Below, one piece after another: positions 19,361 through 28,166 of a stretch of 64,000 nt of DNA. This DNA comes from Candidatus Thermochlorobacteriaceae bacterium (lineage in GTDB: Bacteria > Bacteroidota > Chlorobiia > Chlorobiales > Thermochlorobacteraceae): the NCBI GenBank assembly GCA_029263855.1, contig JAJUFC010000003.1:162285-226284 (forward strand). The letters are read 5' to 3'. The notes under the pieces were generated by a model. That model was not told the DNA's origin. It searched no databases and saw nothing but the letters and a program-made list of their open reading frames with translations. The stretch's first letter is position 1; the number at the start of each line of letters is the position of its first letter. A program made the position numbers and the translations under genes.

Positions 19361-20548
19361 ATGATTCGAAGGTTATTTTTTGCGACGATGATTTGCGGCG
19401 CGTCGCTTGGTGCGTTGGCGCAACCGATGTTCAAAACCGAGTGGGGCGAGGGCATTTGGTTGGCGACGAGCGATAGCGCGTTCACGATGAACATTCGTCC
19501 TCGCGTTCAGATGCGCGCCATCTCGAGCAACGAACTTCGCCAAAGCGAATTTGATGAGGACGTGTTTGCGAGGCGAGCGCGGATTTGGACGACGGGACGA
19601 CTCTTCTCCCCAAAACTCACTTATCTTTTCCAACTGCATTTCGTCGAGTTCGATGTGCTTCCGCAACGCATTGAAGAAACGGACTTCAATCGTCGCCCCG
19701 TGCGCGATTTGATTCTGCAATACAACTTCACGCCGACGACGTGGCTCTCGTTTGGTCAGAGCAAGTTGCCTGCGCATCGCTCGCGCATCATCTCGTCGCT
19801 CCGATTGCAGATCATCGAGCGCGGCATTGACCATGTTTTGCTCGATGTCGACCGCGATATTGGCTTTCAATTCCGAACCCAATTTTCAACGGGCGATGCG
19901 TCGTTCTTGCGCGCCACCCTTGCGCTTACGACGGGCGAAGGGCGCAACCAGCCGCCCGATTGGCGCGGATTGAGCTACGCGCTTCGCGCCGAGTGGCTTC
20001 CGTTTGGCGCGTTCAAAAACGGCGGCGATTACATCGAATCCGACGTCTTCCGCGAACCACGCTTGAAACTCGCCATAGCGGGCAGTTACATCTTCAATCA
20101 CAACGCGATTCGAACCAGTTCGCAGATTGGGTTTCTGCTCTTTGAGCCGACGAGCATTCAAACCGCGATTCTCGATATGCTGGCGAAAGTCAATGGGTGG
20201 TCGTTTGAAATCGAGATGCTTTTTCGCGACGCGGGCGCGCCCGTTCAATTTTCGCCGAGCGGAACGCGCCGAATCATCTACGACGGCGTTGGCGGACACT
20301 TGCAAGCGGGCTATGTGTTTGAGAACCTGTTCGAAGTTTCGGGAAGAATCGCCTTTGCTACGCCGTCTTCAAGCGCGAAGCCGTTTGCGTTTGGTCAGCG
20401 CGAAGCGACGCTGTGCGTCGGGAAAATTTTGGTGTTGCCGTCCATCAAAGTTCAAGCCGACGTTACGATTGCGGAACGTCGATTTTGGAACGGACTTCCG
20501 CCACAAACCTTCACCGTGTTTCGCGGTCAAGCCGAACTTGGCATTTGA
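19361..20548 (+). CDS. phosphate-selective porin O/P-like outer-membrane protein
   Basis: A 395-residue barrel with signal peptide MIRRLFFATMICGASLGALAQ. The stretch FTMNIRPRVQMRAI, then FARRARIWTTGRLFSPKLTYLFQLHF and YNFTPTTWLSFGQSKLPAHRSRI, follows the OprO/OprP family pattern, and the protein ends on an aromatic/aliphatic strand. In Pseudomonas such trimeric porins take up phosphate or polyphosphate; in other phyla the specificity is open. The PhoX-like gene downstream makes a phosphate role plausible. It probably shares a transcript with the YfhO-type gene. Confidence 0.8.
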   Translation: MIRRLFFATMICGASLGALAQPMFKTEWGEGIWLATSDSAFTMNIRPRVQMRAISSNELRQSEFDEDVFARRARIWTTGRLFSPKLTYLFQLHFVEFDVLPQRIEETDFNRRPVRDLILQYNFTPTTWLSFGQSKLPAHRSRIISSLRLQIIERGIDHVLLDVDRDIGFQFRTQFSTGDASFLRATLALTTGEGRNQPPDWRGLSYALRAEWLPFGAFKNGGDYIESDVFREPRLKLAIAGSYIFNHNAIRTSSQIGFLLFEPTSIQTAILDMLAKVNGWSFEIEMLFRDAGAPVQFSPSGTRRIIYDGVGGHLQAGYVFENLFEVSGRIAFATPSSSAKPFAFGQREATLCVGKILVLPSIKVQADVTIAERRFWNGLPPQTFTVFRGQAELGI

Positions 20549-20624
20549 GTTCCCCAAAGCCGCTCTTGCTTCTGCATAATCATTATTTAACGCTGTTTTA
20601 ATGTTCGCGTAAAATTCCGCCGAA

Positions 20625-20632
20625 TATCTTTG
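20625..20632 (+). promoter_or_regulatory. TATCTTTG promoter box upstream of the PhoX-like gene
   Basis: TAnnTTTG element followed by CGC, 88 nt before the start codon at 20720. No other gene lies between. Confidence 0.38.
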
Positions 20633-20719
20633 CGCCAATTTTATGCAGTTATCTACGGCGACACCCTTATACCACCTGCATAGAAGTTTTCTCAACAATT
20701 AAATCACGCTTAAAGAACA

Positions 20720-22300
20720 ATGATGAAAAACAATTTTATTTATTCTGCTTTTGCGTCGCTTGCGATTGGCGGCGCATTGCTTGTGGGTTGCAAAGAGGAC
20801 TCCGGAACGGGAGACGCCGCACCCTATCAAGCTCAACTTGCTAACCGCTCCGTTACGCCCGCGCTCGTCAAGGACGTGATGAACGGCGTTGAAGTCTTCA
20901 CGCTCATCAGCAGCGACGACCGCATTCCCGCGCCCGCAGGCGACAATACGCAATACGTCTTTGGCGGCGCCGCCGATGGCGCAGGCTTCTTGCGCAACAG
21001 CGATGGCACCTACACGCTTCTCACGGAACACGAAGACAATTATGCCATTTCGCGCGTTACGCTTGACAAAGATTTGAAGCCGCTCACAATGGATTATGTG
21101 ATGACCTCATCGCAAGGCAACTGGCGTCAATGCTCAGGCACGCTTGCTGAACCTGCTGAACATGGCTTCGGACCTGTGTTCTTGTCAGGAAGCGAAGGCT
21201 TCAGCGGTCCAGGTGGCAATGGCAGTGCCGATTCGCGCATTTGGGCGGTCAATCCGCTTGGCGCGAAAAACACGGCGCAGTCGCTTCCCGCGATGGGCGT
21301 GTGGAGCACGGAAAACGCCGTTCCGCTTCCCAAAACGGCATACAGCGGCAAAACTATCGTCGTCATCGGCGATGACAACACCGACCAATACGGCGGACAA
21401 GTGGCGATGTATTTGAGCAACACCGTCGGCGACCTCAACAACGGCAAGCTTTACGTAATGGCGCGCGCAAACGACGACCAAATCGAGATGAATATGGTCA
21501 AGGGTCAGCAATATGACGTGGTCTTCCGTGAAATTCCAGGCGGATTAAACTTGCAAGGCACCGACCAAGCCGCCGATGCCGCAAAGGCAATCAAATTCGG
21601 TCGTGTCGAGGACATTGACTATCGCAAAGATGGGGTTGGCAGAGAAGTTTATTTCAACGTGACCGGTCAAGCGCACTCAGGTCAAAACGCCGACCGTAGC
21701 CGCACGATGTGGGGACGAGTCTATAAACTTGTTTTAGACCCCAACGACCCGCTCAAAGGTAAACTCTCAATCTTGCTCGATGGCGATGCGATTTCCGCTC
21801 CTGTCAGTCAAGGGGGCGTTGTCAATCAAAATCGCACGATTGGCGCGTTGGAAACGTCGTTTATGAACCCTGACAATATTCTCGTTACGAAGAATTATGT
21901 CTATGTGCAAGAAGACCCGAACTCCTACAACAGCGGCGACCCGACCATCAATCGCCATGATGCCTACATTTATCAATACAATCTCAACACGGGCGCAATG
22001 AAAGTCGTGCTCGAGGCTGACCACCGCCGCGATGGTCGTTCATTCCTCAAAACTGACGGCACGCCGTTTAGCGGCACGGTCAGTCGTGGAAACAACGGAA
22101 CTTGGGAATACGGCGCAATGCTCGACATCTCTGACAAAGTCGGAATGGACGGCGTGTTCTTGCTTTGCATTCAACCACACGGTTGGAAGGCAGAAGCCTT
22201 TGACGATCCCGACAAAGATGGCGACCGCCCGCGTCCGTTTGGCAATCCGCCCGACACCCAAGGCAGCCAAATCATCATTCTTAAAGGCTTAGCGCGATAA
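20720..22300 (+). CDS. secreted beta-propeller lipoprotein, PhoX (DUF839)-like
   Basis: A 526-residue lipoprotein (lipobox LLVGC, Cys24). The mature part is rich in repeated strand pairs with TLLTEHEDNYAISRVTLD, FGRVEDIDYRKDG and MNPDNILVTKNYVYVQEDPN, resembling the propeller of PhoX-type alkaline phosphatases, which use calcium and iron. I do not see the PhoX cofactor motif in its usual form, so a related propeller with another activity (for example phytase-like esterase) is possible. It has its own upstream box and a strong terminator after it. An OprO/P-type porin lies just before and a di-heme peroxidase after. Confidence 0.55.
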   Translation: MMKNNFIYSAFASLAIGGALLVGCKEDSGTGDAAPYQAQLANRSVTPALVKDVMNGVEVFTLISSDDRIPAPAGDNTQYVFGGAADGAGFLRNSDGTYTLLTEHEDNYAISRVTLDKDLKPLTMDYVMTSSQGNWRQCSGTLAEPAEHGFGPVFLSGSEGFSGPGGNGSADSRIWAVNPLGAKNTAQSLPAMGVWSTENAVPLPKTAYSGKTIVVIGDDNTDQYGGQVAMYLSNTVGDLNNGKLYVMARANDDQIEMNMVKGQQYDVVFREIPGGLNLQGTDQAADAAKAIKFGRVEDIDYRKDGVGREVYFNVTGQAHSGQNADRSRTMWGRVYKLVLDPNDPLKGKLSILLDGDAISAPVSQGGVVNQNRTIGALETSFMNPDNILVTKNYVYVQEDPNSYNSGDPTINRHDAYIYQYNLNTGAMKVVLEADHRRDGRSFLKTDGTPFSGTVSRGNNGTWEYGAMLDISDKVGMDGVFLLCIQPHGWKAEAFDDPDKDGDRPRPFGNPPDTQGSQIIILKGLAR

Positions 22301-22324
22301 TGCCTGATTGTCTCTAAAAATTTG

Positions 22325-22364
22325 CGCCGCATAGAGCGAAGGTTCTGTGCGGCGTTTTAGTTTT
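22325..22364 (+). terminator. intrinsic terminator after the PhoX-like gene
   Basis: Stem CGCCGCATAGA (22325-22335) with TTCTGTGCGGCG (22343-22354), with one wobble pair, then TTTTAGTTTT. Confidence 0.8.
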
Positions 22365-22384
22365 AACCAATCGCTCAAACAAAT

Positions 22385-24316
22385 ATGTTGTTGCGTCTTC
22401 TCATCGCGTTTTTTGCTCTCGTTTTGCTTCAACGATGCGCTTCCGAAAGCGCGCCAACAAAACCTGCCGCTCGATTTCAATCGATTCAACGCGATTATCA
22501 GCGACGGCTTGCCACCATCGACTCGCTTTTTGCCCGCGCCATCAAAACTTTGCGGACTGAAACGGACTCAACGACGTTGATAGGGTCGCTGCAAAAGGTC
22601 TTTTTTGAAACGCGGCGCGATTACAAGCGAATGGAATGGTTCTTAGAAGAAGTCAGTCCAGGCACGGCACGGCTCTTAAACGGTGCGCCTCTTCCCGACT
22701 ATGACCCCAACGACGACCGCTACAACGCGCCATCAGGTTTTCAAGTCCTCGAGGAATTGCTCTTCGCCGAGTTTTCGCTTGATAAAAAAGAAGAAATCGC
22801 CCAAGACCTCAACGCGATGCAAGGCGCGACTCGTCGAATGAAAGAACTCATCAGCGGCAGAGATTTCAACGATGAATTTCTCTTTGACGCAATGCGCTTG
22901 GAAATCGTCCGCATCATCGCGCTTGGCATTAGCGGTTACGATTCGCCCGTCAATCAACGCTCGCTCATTGAGGCGCAAGACGCGCTTTCGGGAATCGAAG
23001 ACGGCTTGAATCTTTTTGCAAGCCCCCTTGAACGAAAAAATCCGTCGCTGTTAAGCGACCTTCGCGCCATCGTCTCGAAAGCCAAAGCCTATCTCCAACA
23101 AGAAATTTCTTTCAACGAGTTCGATAGGCTTGCCTTCATCACGGATTTTGCAAATCCTTTATCTGAAAAATTACACGAGGCGCAAATCGCGCTTGACATT
23201 CCGTTTCCGACTTACATTCGTCCGTTCTCATACACCGCAAAGACAGTCTTTGAAAAAGACGCCTTCAATCCCGAAGCCTACACACCGAGCTACGCACGCG
23301 GCGGCAATCCCACACGAGTAGAATTAGGAAAATTGCTTTTCCACGACCCGATTCTCTCGCAAAATGGCAAGCGCGCTTGTGCCTCATGCCATCAACCCGA
23401 AAAAGCCTTTGGCGATGGACTGCCAAAAGCACTCACCATAAAAGGCGAACCAAAACTGCGCAACACGCCAACATTGCTCAATGCAACGCTTCAAGCCAGC
23501 TCATCTTACGACCAAAGCACGCAGTTCCTCGAAGACCGTGTTATGAAAGTGTTGGAAAGCAAAGATGAAATGCACAGTTCGCTTTGGGAAGCGGCGAAAA
23601 AATTGCAACAGAGCGAAGACTATGTCAGGCTCTTCAAAGAAGCCTTTGGCAATAAGTCGGCAAATGTGGTGGTTGAGGACGGCAATGTGGTAACGGCGGA
23701 TAACCTCAAAATTGCCATTGGTGCGTATCTGCGCACACTCGTTAGCTTAAACTCGCGCTTTGACCAATACATGCGAGGTGATAAATCAAAGATGACCGAC
23801 CAAGAGAAGCACGGGTTCAATCTTTTTATGGGCAAAGCCAAATGCGGCACCTGCCATTTTATGCCGCTCTTCAACGGCACGATTCCGCCATACTACGCCT
23901 CCAATGAATCGGAAGTGATTGGCGTTCCGAAAGAAGCCAAGTGGAAAAACGCAACGATAGACCCCGATACCGGCAAAAGCGCGATTGTGCCGCACGAAAT
24001 TTATCGCTATGCGTTTAAGACGACATCGGTTCGCAATGCGGAATTAACCGCGCCCTACATGCACAACGGTGTCTACAAAACCCTCGATGAAGTCATGCAG
24101 TTTTACAACGTCGGCGGCGGAAAAGGCATCGGGATTGAACTGCCTCATCAAACCCTACCCTTTGATTCGCTTGGACTTTCCAAACAAGAAATTCAAGATG
24201 TGATTGCCTTTGTGAAAACCCTCACCGACACAGCAGGCTTAACCTCAAGACCGCCCGCACTACCGAAAATATCCGACCTCTCACTCAATCGTCGCAAAAT
24301 TGGGGGCGAATACTGA
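22385..24316 (+). CDS. di-heme cytochrome c peroxidase (CcpA/MauG family) with helical N-terminal domain
   Basis: A 643-residue exported protein. The signal region ends at a probable lipobox (LLQRC, Cys18). Residues 25-270 form an all-helical extension resembling imelysin-like domains that precede such peroxidases in Bacteroidota. The catalytic half has two heme-binding motifs, CASCH (332-336) and CGTCH (487-491), with GKLLFHDPILSQNGKRACASC and LRNTPTLLNATL typical of the family. It reduces H2O2 in the periplasm using electrons from small cytochromes, or oxidises another substrate if MauG-like. The Rieske gene follows 3 bp downstream. The promoter is unclear, because the preceding terminator is only 20 bp away. 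Confidence 0.88.
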   Translation: MLLRLLIAFFALVLLQRCASESAPTKPAARFQSIQRDYQRRLATIDSLFARAIKTLRTETDSTTLIGSLQKVFFETRRDYKRMEWFLEEVSPGTARLLNGAPLPDYDPNDDRYNAPSGFQVLEELLFAEFSLDKKEEIAQDLNAMQGATRRMKELISGRDFNDEFLFDAMRLEIVRIIALGISGYDSPVNQRSLIEAQDALSGIEDGLNLFASPLERKNPSLLSDLRAIVSKAKAYLQQEISFNEFDRLAFITDFANPLSEKLHEAQIALDIPFPTYIRPFSYTAKTVFEKDAFNPEAYTPSYARGGNPTRVELGKLLFHDPILSQNGKRACASCHQPEKAFGDGLPKALTIKGEPKLRNTPTLLNATLQASSSYDQSTQFLEDRVMKVLESKDEMHSSLWEAAKKLQQSEDYVRLFKEAFGNKSANVVVEDGNVVTADNLKIAIGAYLRTLVSLNSRFDQYMRGDKSKMTDQEKHGFNLFMGKAKCGTCHFMPLFNGTIPPYYASNESEVIGVPKEAKWKNATIDPDTGKSAIVPHEIYRYAFKTTSVRNAELTAPYMHNGVYKTLDEVMQFYNVGGGKGIGIELPHQTLPFDSLGLSKQEIQDVIAFVKTLTDTAGLTSRPPALPKISDLSLNRRKIGGEY

Positions 24317-24319
24317 TCT

Positions 24320-25054
24320 ATGAATCTCTCGAGAAGAAAATTTATTGAGCGTCTCACATTGGGAGCAGTCGCAACGGCTGTTCCCATGTTGCATGCTTGT
24401 CGCGATAACGTTTCTACTGAGTTACCAATTACGACGATTCCAAATCCGCCCGCAAACTTACGGACAACCGAATCGCTCCGATATGTTAAACTGAGTTGGA
24501 ACGCGCCGCAAACCAATATTGATGGCTCTCCGCTTACCGACCTAAATTCCTTCCAAATCTATCGGCGCAAACTTCCTGAATCGGATTTCAGATTGATTTT
24601 TGAAGTAGAACCGACGGGGACAATTTTCATCGATACCAACGTTAATGCAAGTGAAGTCATCTATCGTGTTGTTGCAAAAACAAGGCGTGGTGCAATCTCT
24701 GAACCCTCTGAGCCCTCAAACATCGCAAGAGCACAGATGGTAATTTGCGATCACGAACTTCCACTTATTGGAGAACGGCGGCTTTACGATGCGTCAGGGG
24801 TGCGTGTGCAAGAGCCAACGCGTGCACTTTTGAGCGTAGAACGATTTTCCGAAAATGAATTTCTTGCGCTTGAACTTGTATGCACGCATGCGGGGTGCGG
24901 CGGAATGAATTTTATCGCGGGCATTTGGTCGTGCCGTTGTCATGGCTCACGGTTCGACAGTCAAGGGAATGTGGTTCAACCGCCTGCAACGTTGCCATTG
25001 ACGAGGCTTTCAGCCGTGCGCGCCAATGATGTTGGGCTAACGGTTCGAGCGTGA
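24320..25054 (+). CDS. Tat-exported fibronectin type III - Rieske [2Fe-2S] fusion protein
   Basis: A 244-residue protein. The N-terminus MNLSRRKFIERLTLGAVATA is a twin-arginine signal, followed by ACR at about 28, possibly a lipobox. Residues 40-135 read as an FnIII domain (PPANLRTTESLRYVKLSWN, then SEPSEPSNIA). Residues 140-244 are a Rieske domain: cluster ligands Cys188/His190 in CTHAGC and Cys205/His208 in CRCHGS, with Cys193 and Cys207 placed for the usual disulfide. Tat export fits folding of the cluster in the cytoplasm. Coupled 3 bp after the peroxidase gene, it may feed electrons to it. The domain pairing is uncommon. Confidence 0.88.
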   Translation: MNLSRRKFIERLTLGAVATAVPMLHACRDNVSTELPITTIPNPPANLRTTESLRYVKLSWNAPQTNIDGSPLTDLNSFQIYRRKLPESDFRLIFEVEPTGTIFIDTNVNASEVIYRVVAKTRRGAISEPSEPSNIARAQMVICDHELPLIGERRLYDASGVRVQEPTRALLSVERFSENEFLALELVCTHAGCGGMNFIAGIWSCRCHGSRFDSQGNVVQPPATLPLTRLSAVRANDVGLTVRA

Positions 25055-25055
25055 T

Positions 25056-26000
25056 TCAACGCTTTTTCAACTGATCTTGAACCGACTGCAAGCGATTGAG
25101 CAGTTCCGAAGTTGGCGGCGGGGTTTTCTTCGGCGGCTCGATTTGCGACGCGGTGAATTTCAAATTCGCATTGGGCTGTGCGCGATAAATCGTGCTTTTC
25201 GCCGCCGCGTCCATCAAGGCGCGCTCTAACTCTTCCTGCGTCGCGGATTTCGGCAAGTAGCGAAACACATTGAGTTCATTAACTGCCTCTGTGATTAATC
25301 CTACATCGACCGTGTCAGTAAGCACAATGATAATCAGTTGTGGATTTTCAGCCAGAACAGTTTGAAGAAAATCGAGTCCCTCGTAATCATCTAATTTCAA
25401 TTCGCTCACGATGACGGCGGGCGGAATGTCGCCAATGAGTTTGAGCGCGTCGGCGACGGTGCGCGCCGCGCGAATCGTAAAATGCTTGGAGAGCCGAAGT
25501 TGAAGCCGCGCGATTTCATCGGGCGTGAAGCCCACGAAGAGCGCGTCGTATTTTGGCGTGTTCAGGTCAATCTTTGCATCGTCTTTTTGCGCAGTCGCTG
25601 TCGCCGTCGGTTTGAGCGAGGAAAGTCGGTCATAAATCTGCACGCCAAGCCGCACCACGTTCAGAAGCGCGTCGTTGCGGCAGGGTTTGTTGAGGTATCG
25701 GAAAATTTCGCCCGCGTTCACAGAGTTCATTACGCTTTCTAAATCGGCGTAGCCCGTCAGCAAAATACGAATCGTGCTTGGGCTTGCTTGCTTGGCGCGT
25801 TTAAGCAACTGATGTCCGCGCATTTGAGGCATACGCTCATCGCTAATCAATACCTTAATCGGATACTTGGATAAAATATCTAATGCCTTTTGTCCGTTTT
25901 CTGCTGTATGAACAACATAATCCACTTCCAGTAAATCGCGCATTGACGAGAGAATAAGCGGCTCATCATCAACAAGGAGAATGTGCGATGCGTTTTTCAT
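25056..26000 (-). CDS. response regulator with two receiver domains and no output domain
   Basis: A 314-residue protein. Receiver 1 (5-120) is complete: DDEP, phospho-acceptor Asp54 in LISDERMPQM, Thr in LLTGYAD and Lys in YLNKPC. A linker then leads to receiver 2 (about 150-265), ending FRYLPKS with the conserved Lys, but the acceptor position reads VIVSELKLDD, a glutamate in place of aspartate. That would mimic permanent phosphorylation or make it a pseudo-receiver. A proline-rich tail with a short coiled segment ends the protein. The first receiver resembles RpfG-type regulators that have lost an HD-GYP output. No kinase lies next to it. Confidence 0.88.
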   Translation of the reverse strand: MKNASHILLVDDEPLILSSMRDLLEVDYVVHTAENGQKALDILSKYPIKVLISDERMPQMRGHQLLKRAKQASPSTIRILLTGYADLESVMNSVNAGEIFRYLNKPCRNDALLNVVRLGVQIYDRLSSLKPTATATAQKDDAKIDLNTPKYDALFVGFTPDEIARLQLRLSKHFTIRAARTVADALKLIGDIPPAVIVSELKLDDYEGLDFLQTVLAENPQLIIIVLTDTVDVGLITEAVNELNVFRYLPKSATQEELERALMDAAAKSTIYRAQPNANLKFTASQIEPPKKTPPPTSELLNRLQSVQDQLKKR

Positions 26001-26038
26001 AATCGTGTTTTGTGATAGACCGTTGAGGATTCAAACTA

Positions 26039-26046
26039 CAAACTTA
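26039..26046 (-). promoter_or_regulatory. TAAGTTTG promoter box of the double-receiver gene
   Basis: Minus-strand TAnnTTTG element, 39 nt before the start codon at 26000. Confidence 0.42.
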
Positions 26047-26143
26047 CAGGTTTCTCGCAAATTAAAAATCGTGTAAAGAAAACTTAAAATGACCTTGAAC
26101 GGTTCGCAGATATGTGCCGTTTAGACTTCTCGTAATAAAACAG

Positions 26144-26151
26144 TATATTCG
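26144..26151 (+). promoter_or_regulatory. TATATTCG promoter box of typA
   Basis: TAnnTTCG element 75 nt before typA, with TTTA at 26120-26123 twenty bases upstream as a possible -33. The ten bases GTATATTCGC recur before lepA. Confidence 0.4.
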
Positions 26152-26225
26152 CGCCCGATTTTCAAAGTCCGTAGTTCCATTTCGCTGTATCAACTTTTGC
26201 AACCTATCTTTTAATCACAAATTAT

Positions 26226-28085
26226 ATGACCATTCGTCGCCGCGAAGACATTCGCAACATTGCTATCATCGCTCACGTTGACCATGGAAAGACCACGCTC
26301 GTTGATGCGATTCTCAAACAAACCGGCACGTTCCGAGAAAATCAAAAAGTCGAGGAGCGAATTATGGACTCTAACCCGCAAGAAAAAGAACGCGGGATTA
26401 CCATTTTCGCCAAGAACGCGGGCTACAATTACAAAAATCACAAGGTTAATATCGTCGATACGCCCGGACACGCCGATTTCGGCGGCGAAGTCGAGCGCAT
26501 TTTGAAAATGGTCGATGGCGCGCTCTTGCTTGTCGACGCGCTTGAAGGTCCGATGCCACAAACAAAGTTTGTGCTTCGCCGCGCTCTCGAAGCAGGCTTG
26601 AAGGTGATTGTTGTCATCAACAAAGTCGACCGCCCAAATGCGCGCCCGATGCAAGTGATTGACGAAGTGCTTGACCTCTTCATTCACTTGGGCGCGAACG
26701 ATGAGCAAATTGATTTTCCTTACATCTTCGCCTCTGGCAAGGCGGGCTACGCTAAAAGAACGCTCGAAGAAGAAGGCAAAGATATTACACCCTTGCTCGA
26801 TATGATTTTGGAAAAAATTCCCGCGCCCGAAGCCGACATCGACGCGCCCTTCCAAATGCTCGTCAATTCATTGGATTACAGCGACTACTTGGGCAAAATT
26901 GTCGTCGGCAGAATTATGAAGGGCAAAGTGAAACCAACCGACCAAGTGGCGTTAGTGGAAAAAACAGCGTCGGGCGTTTCAGTTAAAAAGGCAAAAGTCG
27001 CGAAACTCTTTCTCTTTGAAAAACTCGGCAAAGTGGAAGCGACGGAAGCCAGCGCGGGCGACATTGTCGCGCTCTCTGGCATTGAAGAAGGCAACATCGG
27101 CTCGACGCTCTGCCACCCTGATTTTCCCATCGCGCTCGAACCGCTTTCCATCACCGAACCGACCGTCTCGATGTTCTTCTCCGTCAACAACTCGCCCTTC
27201 GCGGGCAAGGAAGGCAAGTTCGTTACGAGCCGCAACATTCGTGACCGGCTTTACAAAGAAGTCATCACCAACGTCGCGATGAAAGTCGAAGACACTGACA
27301 GCGCGGACACGTTCAAAGTGTCGGGACGCGGCGAGTTGCACCTTTCGGTCTTGATTGAAACGATGCGACGCGAAGGTTTTGAACTGCAAGTCTCTCGCCC
27401 CGAAGTGATTTTGAAGCGCGATGAAAATGGTAAACTCCTCGAACCCTACGAATCCGTTACGATTGATGTGCCACAAGATTTCGTCGGCATTGTCATTGAG
27501 AAAATGGGCAAGCGCAAAGGCGATATGAAAAATATGGTTTCGCTCGAAGGCGGCATGACGCGCTTGGAGTTTGAAATTCCGACGCGCGGCTTGCTTGGCT
27601 TCCAATCTGAATTTGTGATGGACACCAAAGGCGAAGGCATTTTGACGCACATCTTCAAATCCTATGAGCCTTATAAAGGCGAAATCAACTCGCGCCAACT
27701 CGGAACGCTCATTTCTGCCGAATCGGGCGAAGCCGTGCCCTACGCCCTTGCACAGCTCGACGATAGAGGCGTTTTCTTCATTGAGCCCGGCACACCTGTC
27801 TATGAAGGCATGGTCGTTGGCGAATCGGCACGCGATTTCGATATGACCGTCAATGTTTGCAAAACGAAGAAACTCACGAACATGCGCGCGTCGGGTTCAG
27901 ACGAAGCCCTGAAAATCACGCCGCCGCGCAAATTGACACTCGAGCAATCGCTCGAGTTTATCAACGACGACGAACTCGTGGAAGTAACCCCGAAATCAAT
28001 CCGAATCCGTAAAAAGATTTTGGACGAAACCACGCGCAACCGCGAAGCCAAACGCAAGAAGTCGACCGCCGAAGTCGAGGCTTAA
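26226..28085 (+). CDS. typA: ribosome-associated GTPase TypA/BipA
   Basis: A 619-residue translational GTPase. G1 is AHVDHGKTT (about 16-24), G2 lies in ERGITIFAKN, G3 is DTPGHADFGGEVERIL, and G4 is NKVDRP. Domains II, III and V and the BipA-specific C-terminal domain follow, with RGLLGFQSEF typical of TypA. It binds 70S ribosomes and helps 50S assembly, especially under stress or cold. A strong terminator follows, so the gene is a single transcription unit. Confidence 0.97.
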   Translation: MTIRRREDIRNIAIIAHVDHGKTTLVDAILKQTGTFRENQKVEERIMDSNPQEKERGITIFAKNAGYNYKNHKVNIVDTPGHADFGGEVERILKMVDGALLLVDALEGPMPQTKFVLRRALEAGLKVIVVINKVDRPNARPMQVIDEVLDLFIHLGANDEQIDFPYIFASGKAGYAKRTLEEEGKDITPLLDMILEKIPAPEADIDAPFQMLVNSLDYSDYLGKIVVGRIMKGKVKPTDQVALVEKTASGVSVKKAKVAKLFLFEKLGKVEATEASAGDIVALSGIEEGNIGSTLCHPDFPIALEPLSITEPTVSMFFSVNNSPFAGKEGKFVTSRNIRDRLYKEVITNVAMKVEDTDSADTFKVSGRGELHLSVLIETMRREGFELQVSRPEVILKRDENGKLLEPYESVTIDVPQDFVGIVIEKMGKRKGDMKNMVSLEGGMTRLEFEIPTRGLLGFQSEFVMDTKGEGILTHIFKSYEPYKGEINSRQLGTLISAESGEAVPYALAQLDDRGVFFIEPGTPVYEGMVVGESARDFDMTVNVCKTKKLTNMRASGSDEALKITPPRKLTLEQSLEFINDDELVEVTPKSIRIRKKILDETTRNREAKRKKSTAEVEA

Positions 28086-28107
28086 ACCAAAACTGTTTTT
28101 GCGCAAG

Positions 28108-28135
28108 AAGCCCTCGCGAAGAGGGCTTTTTAATT
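28108..28135 (+). terminator. intrinsic terminator after typA
   Basis: Stem AAGCCCTC (28108-28115) with GAGGGCTT (28121-28128), loop GCGAA, then TTTTAATTT. Confidence 0.9.
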
Positions 28136-28166
28136 TGGGCTTTTCGGCTTCAATGTCCGTTTGGCA

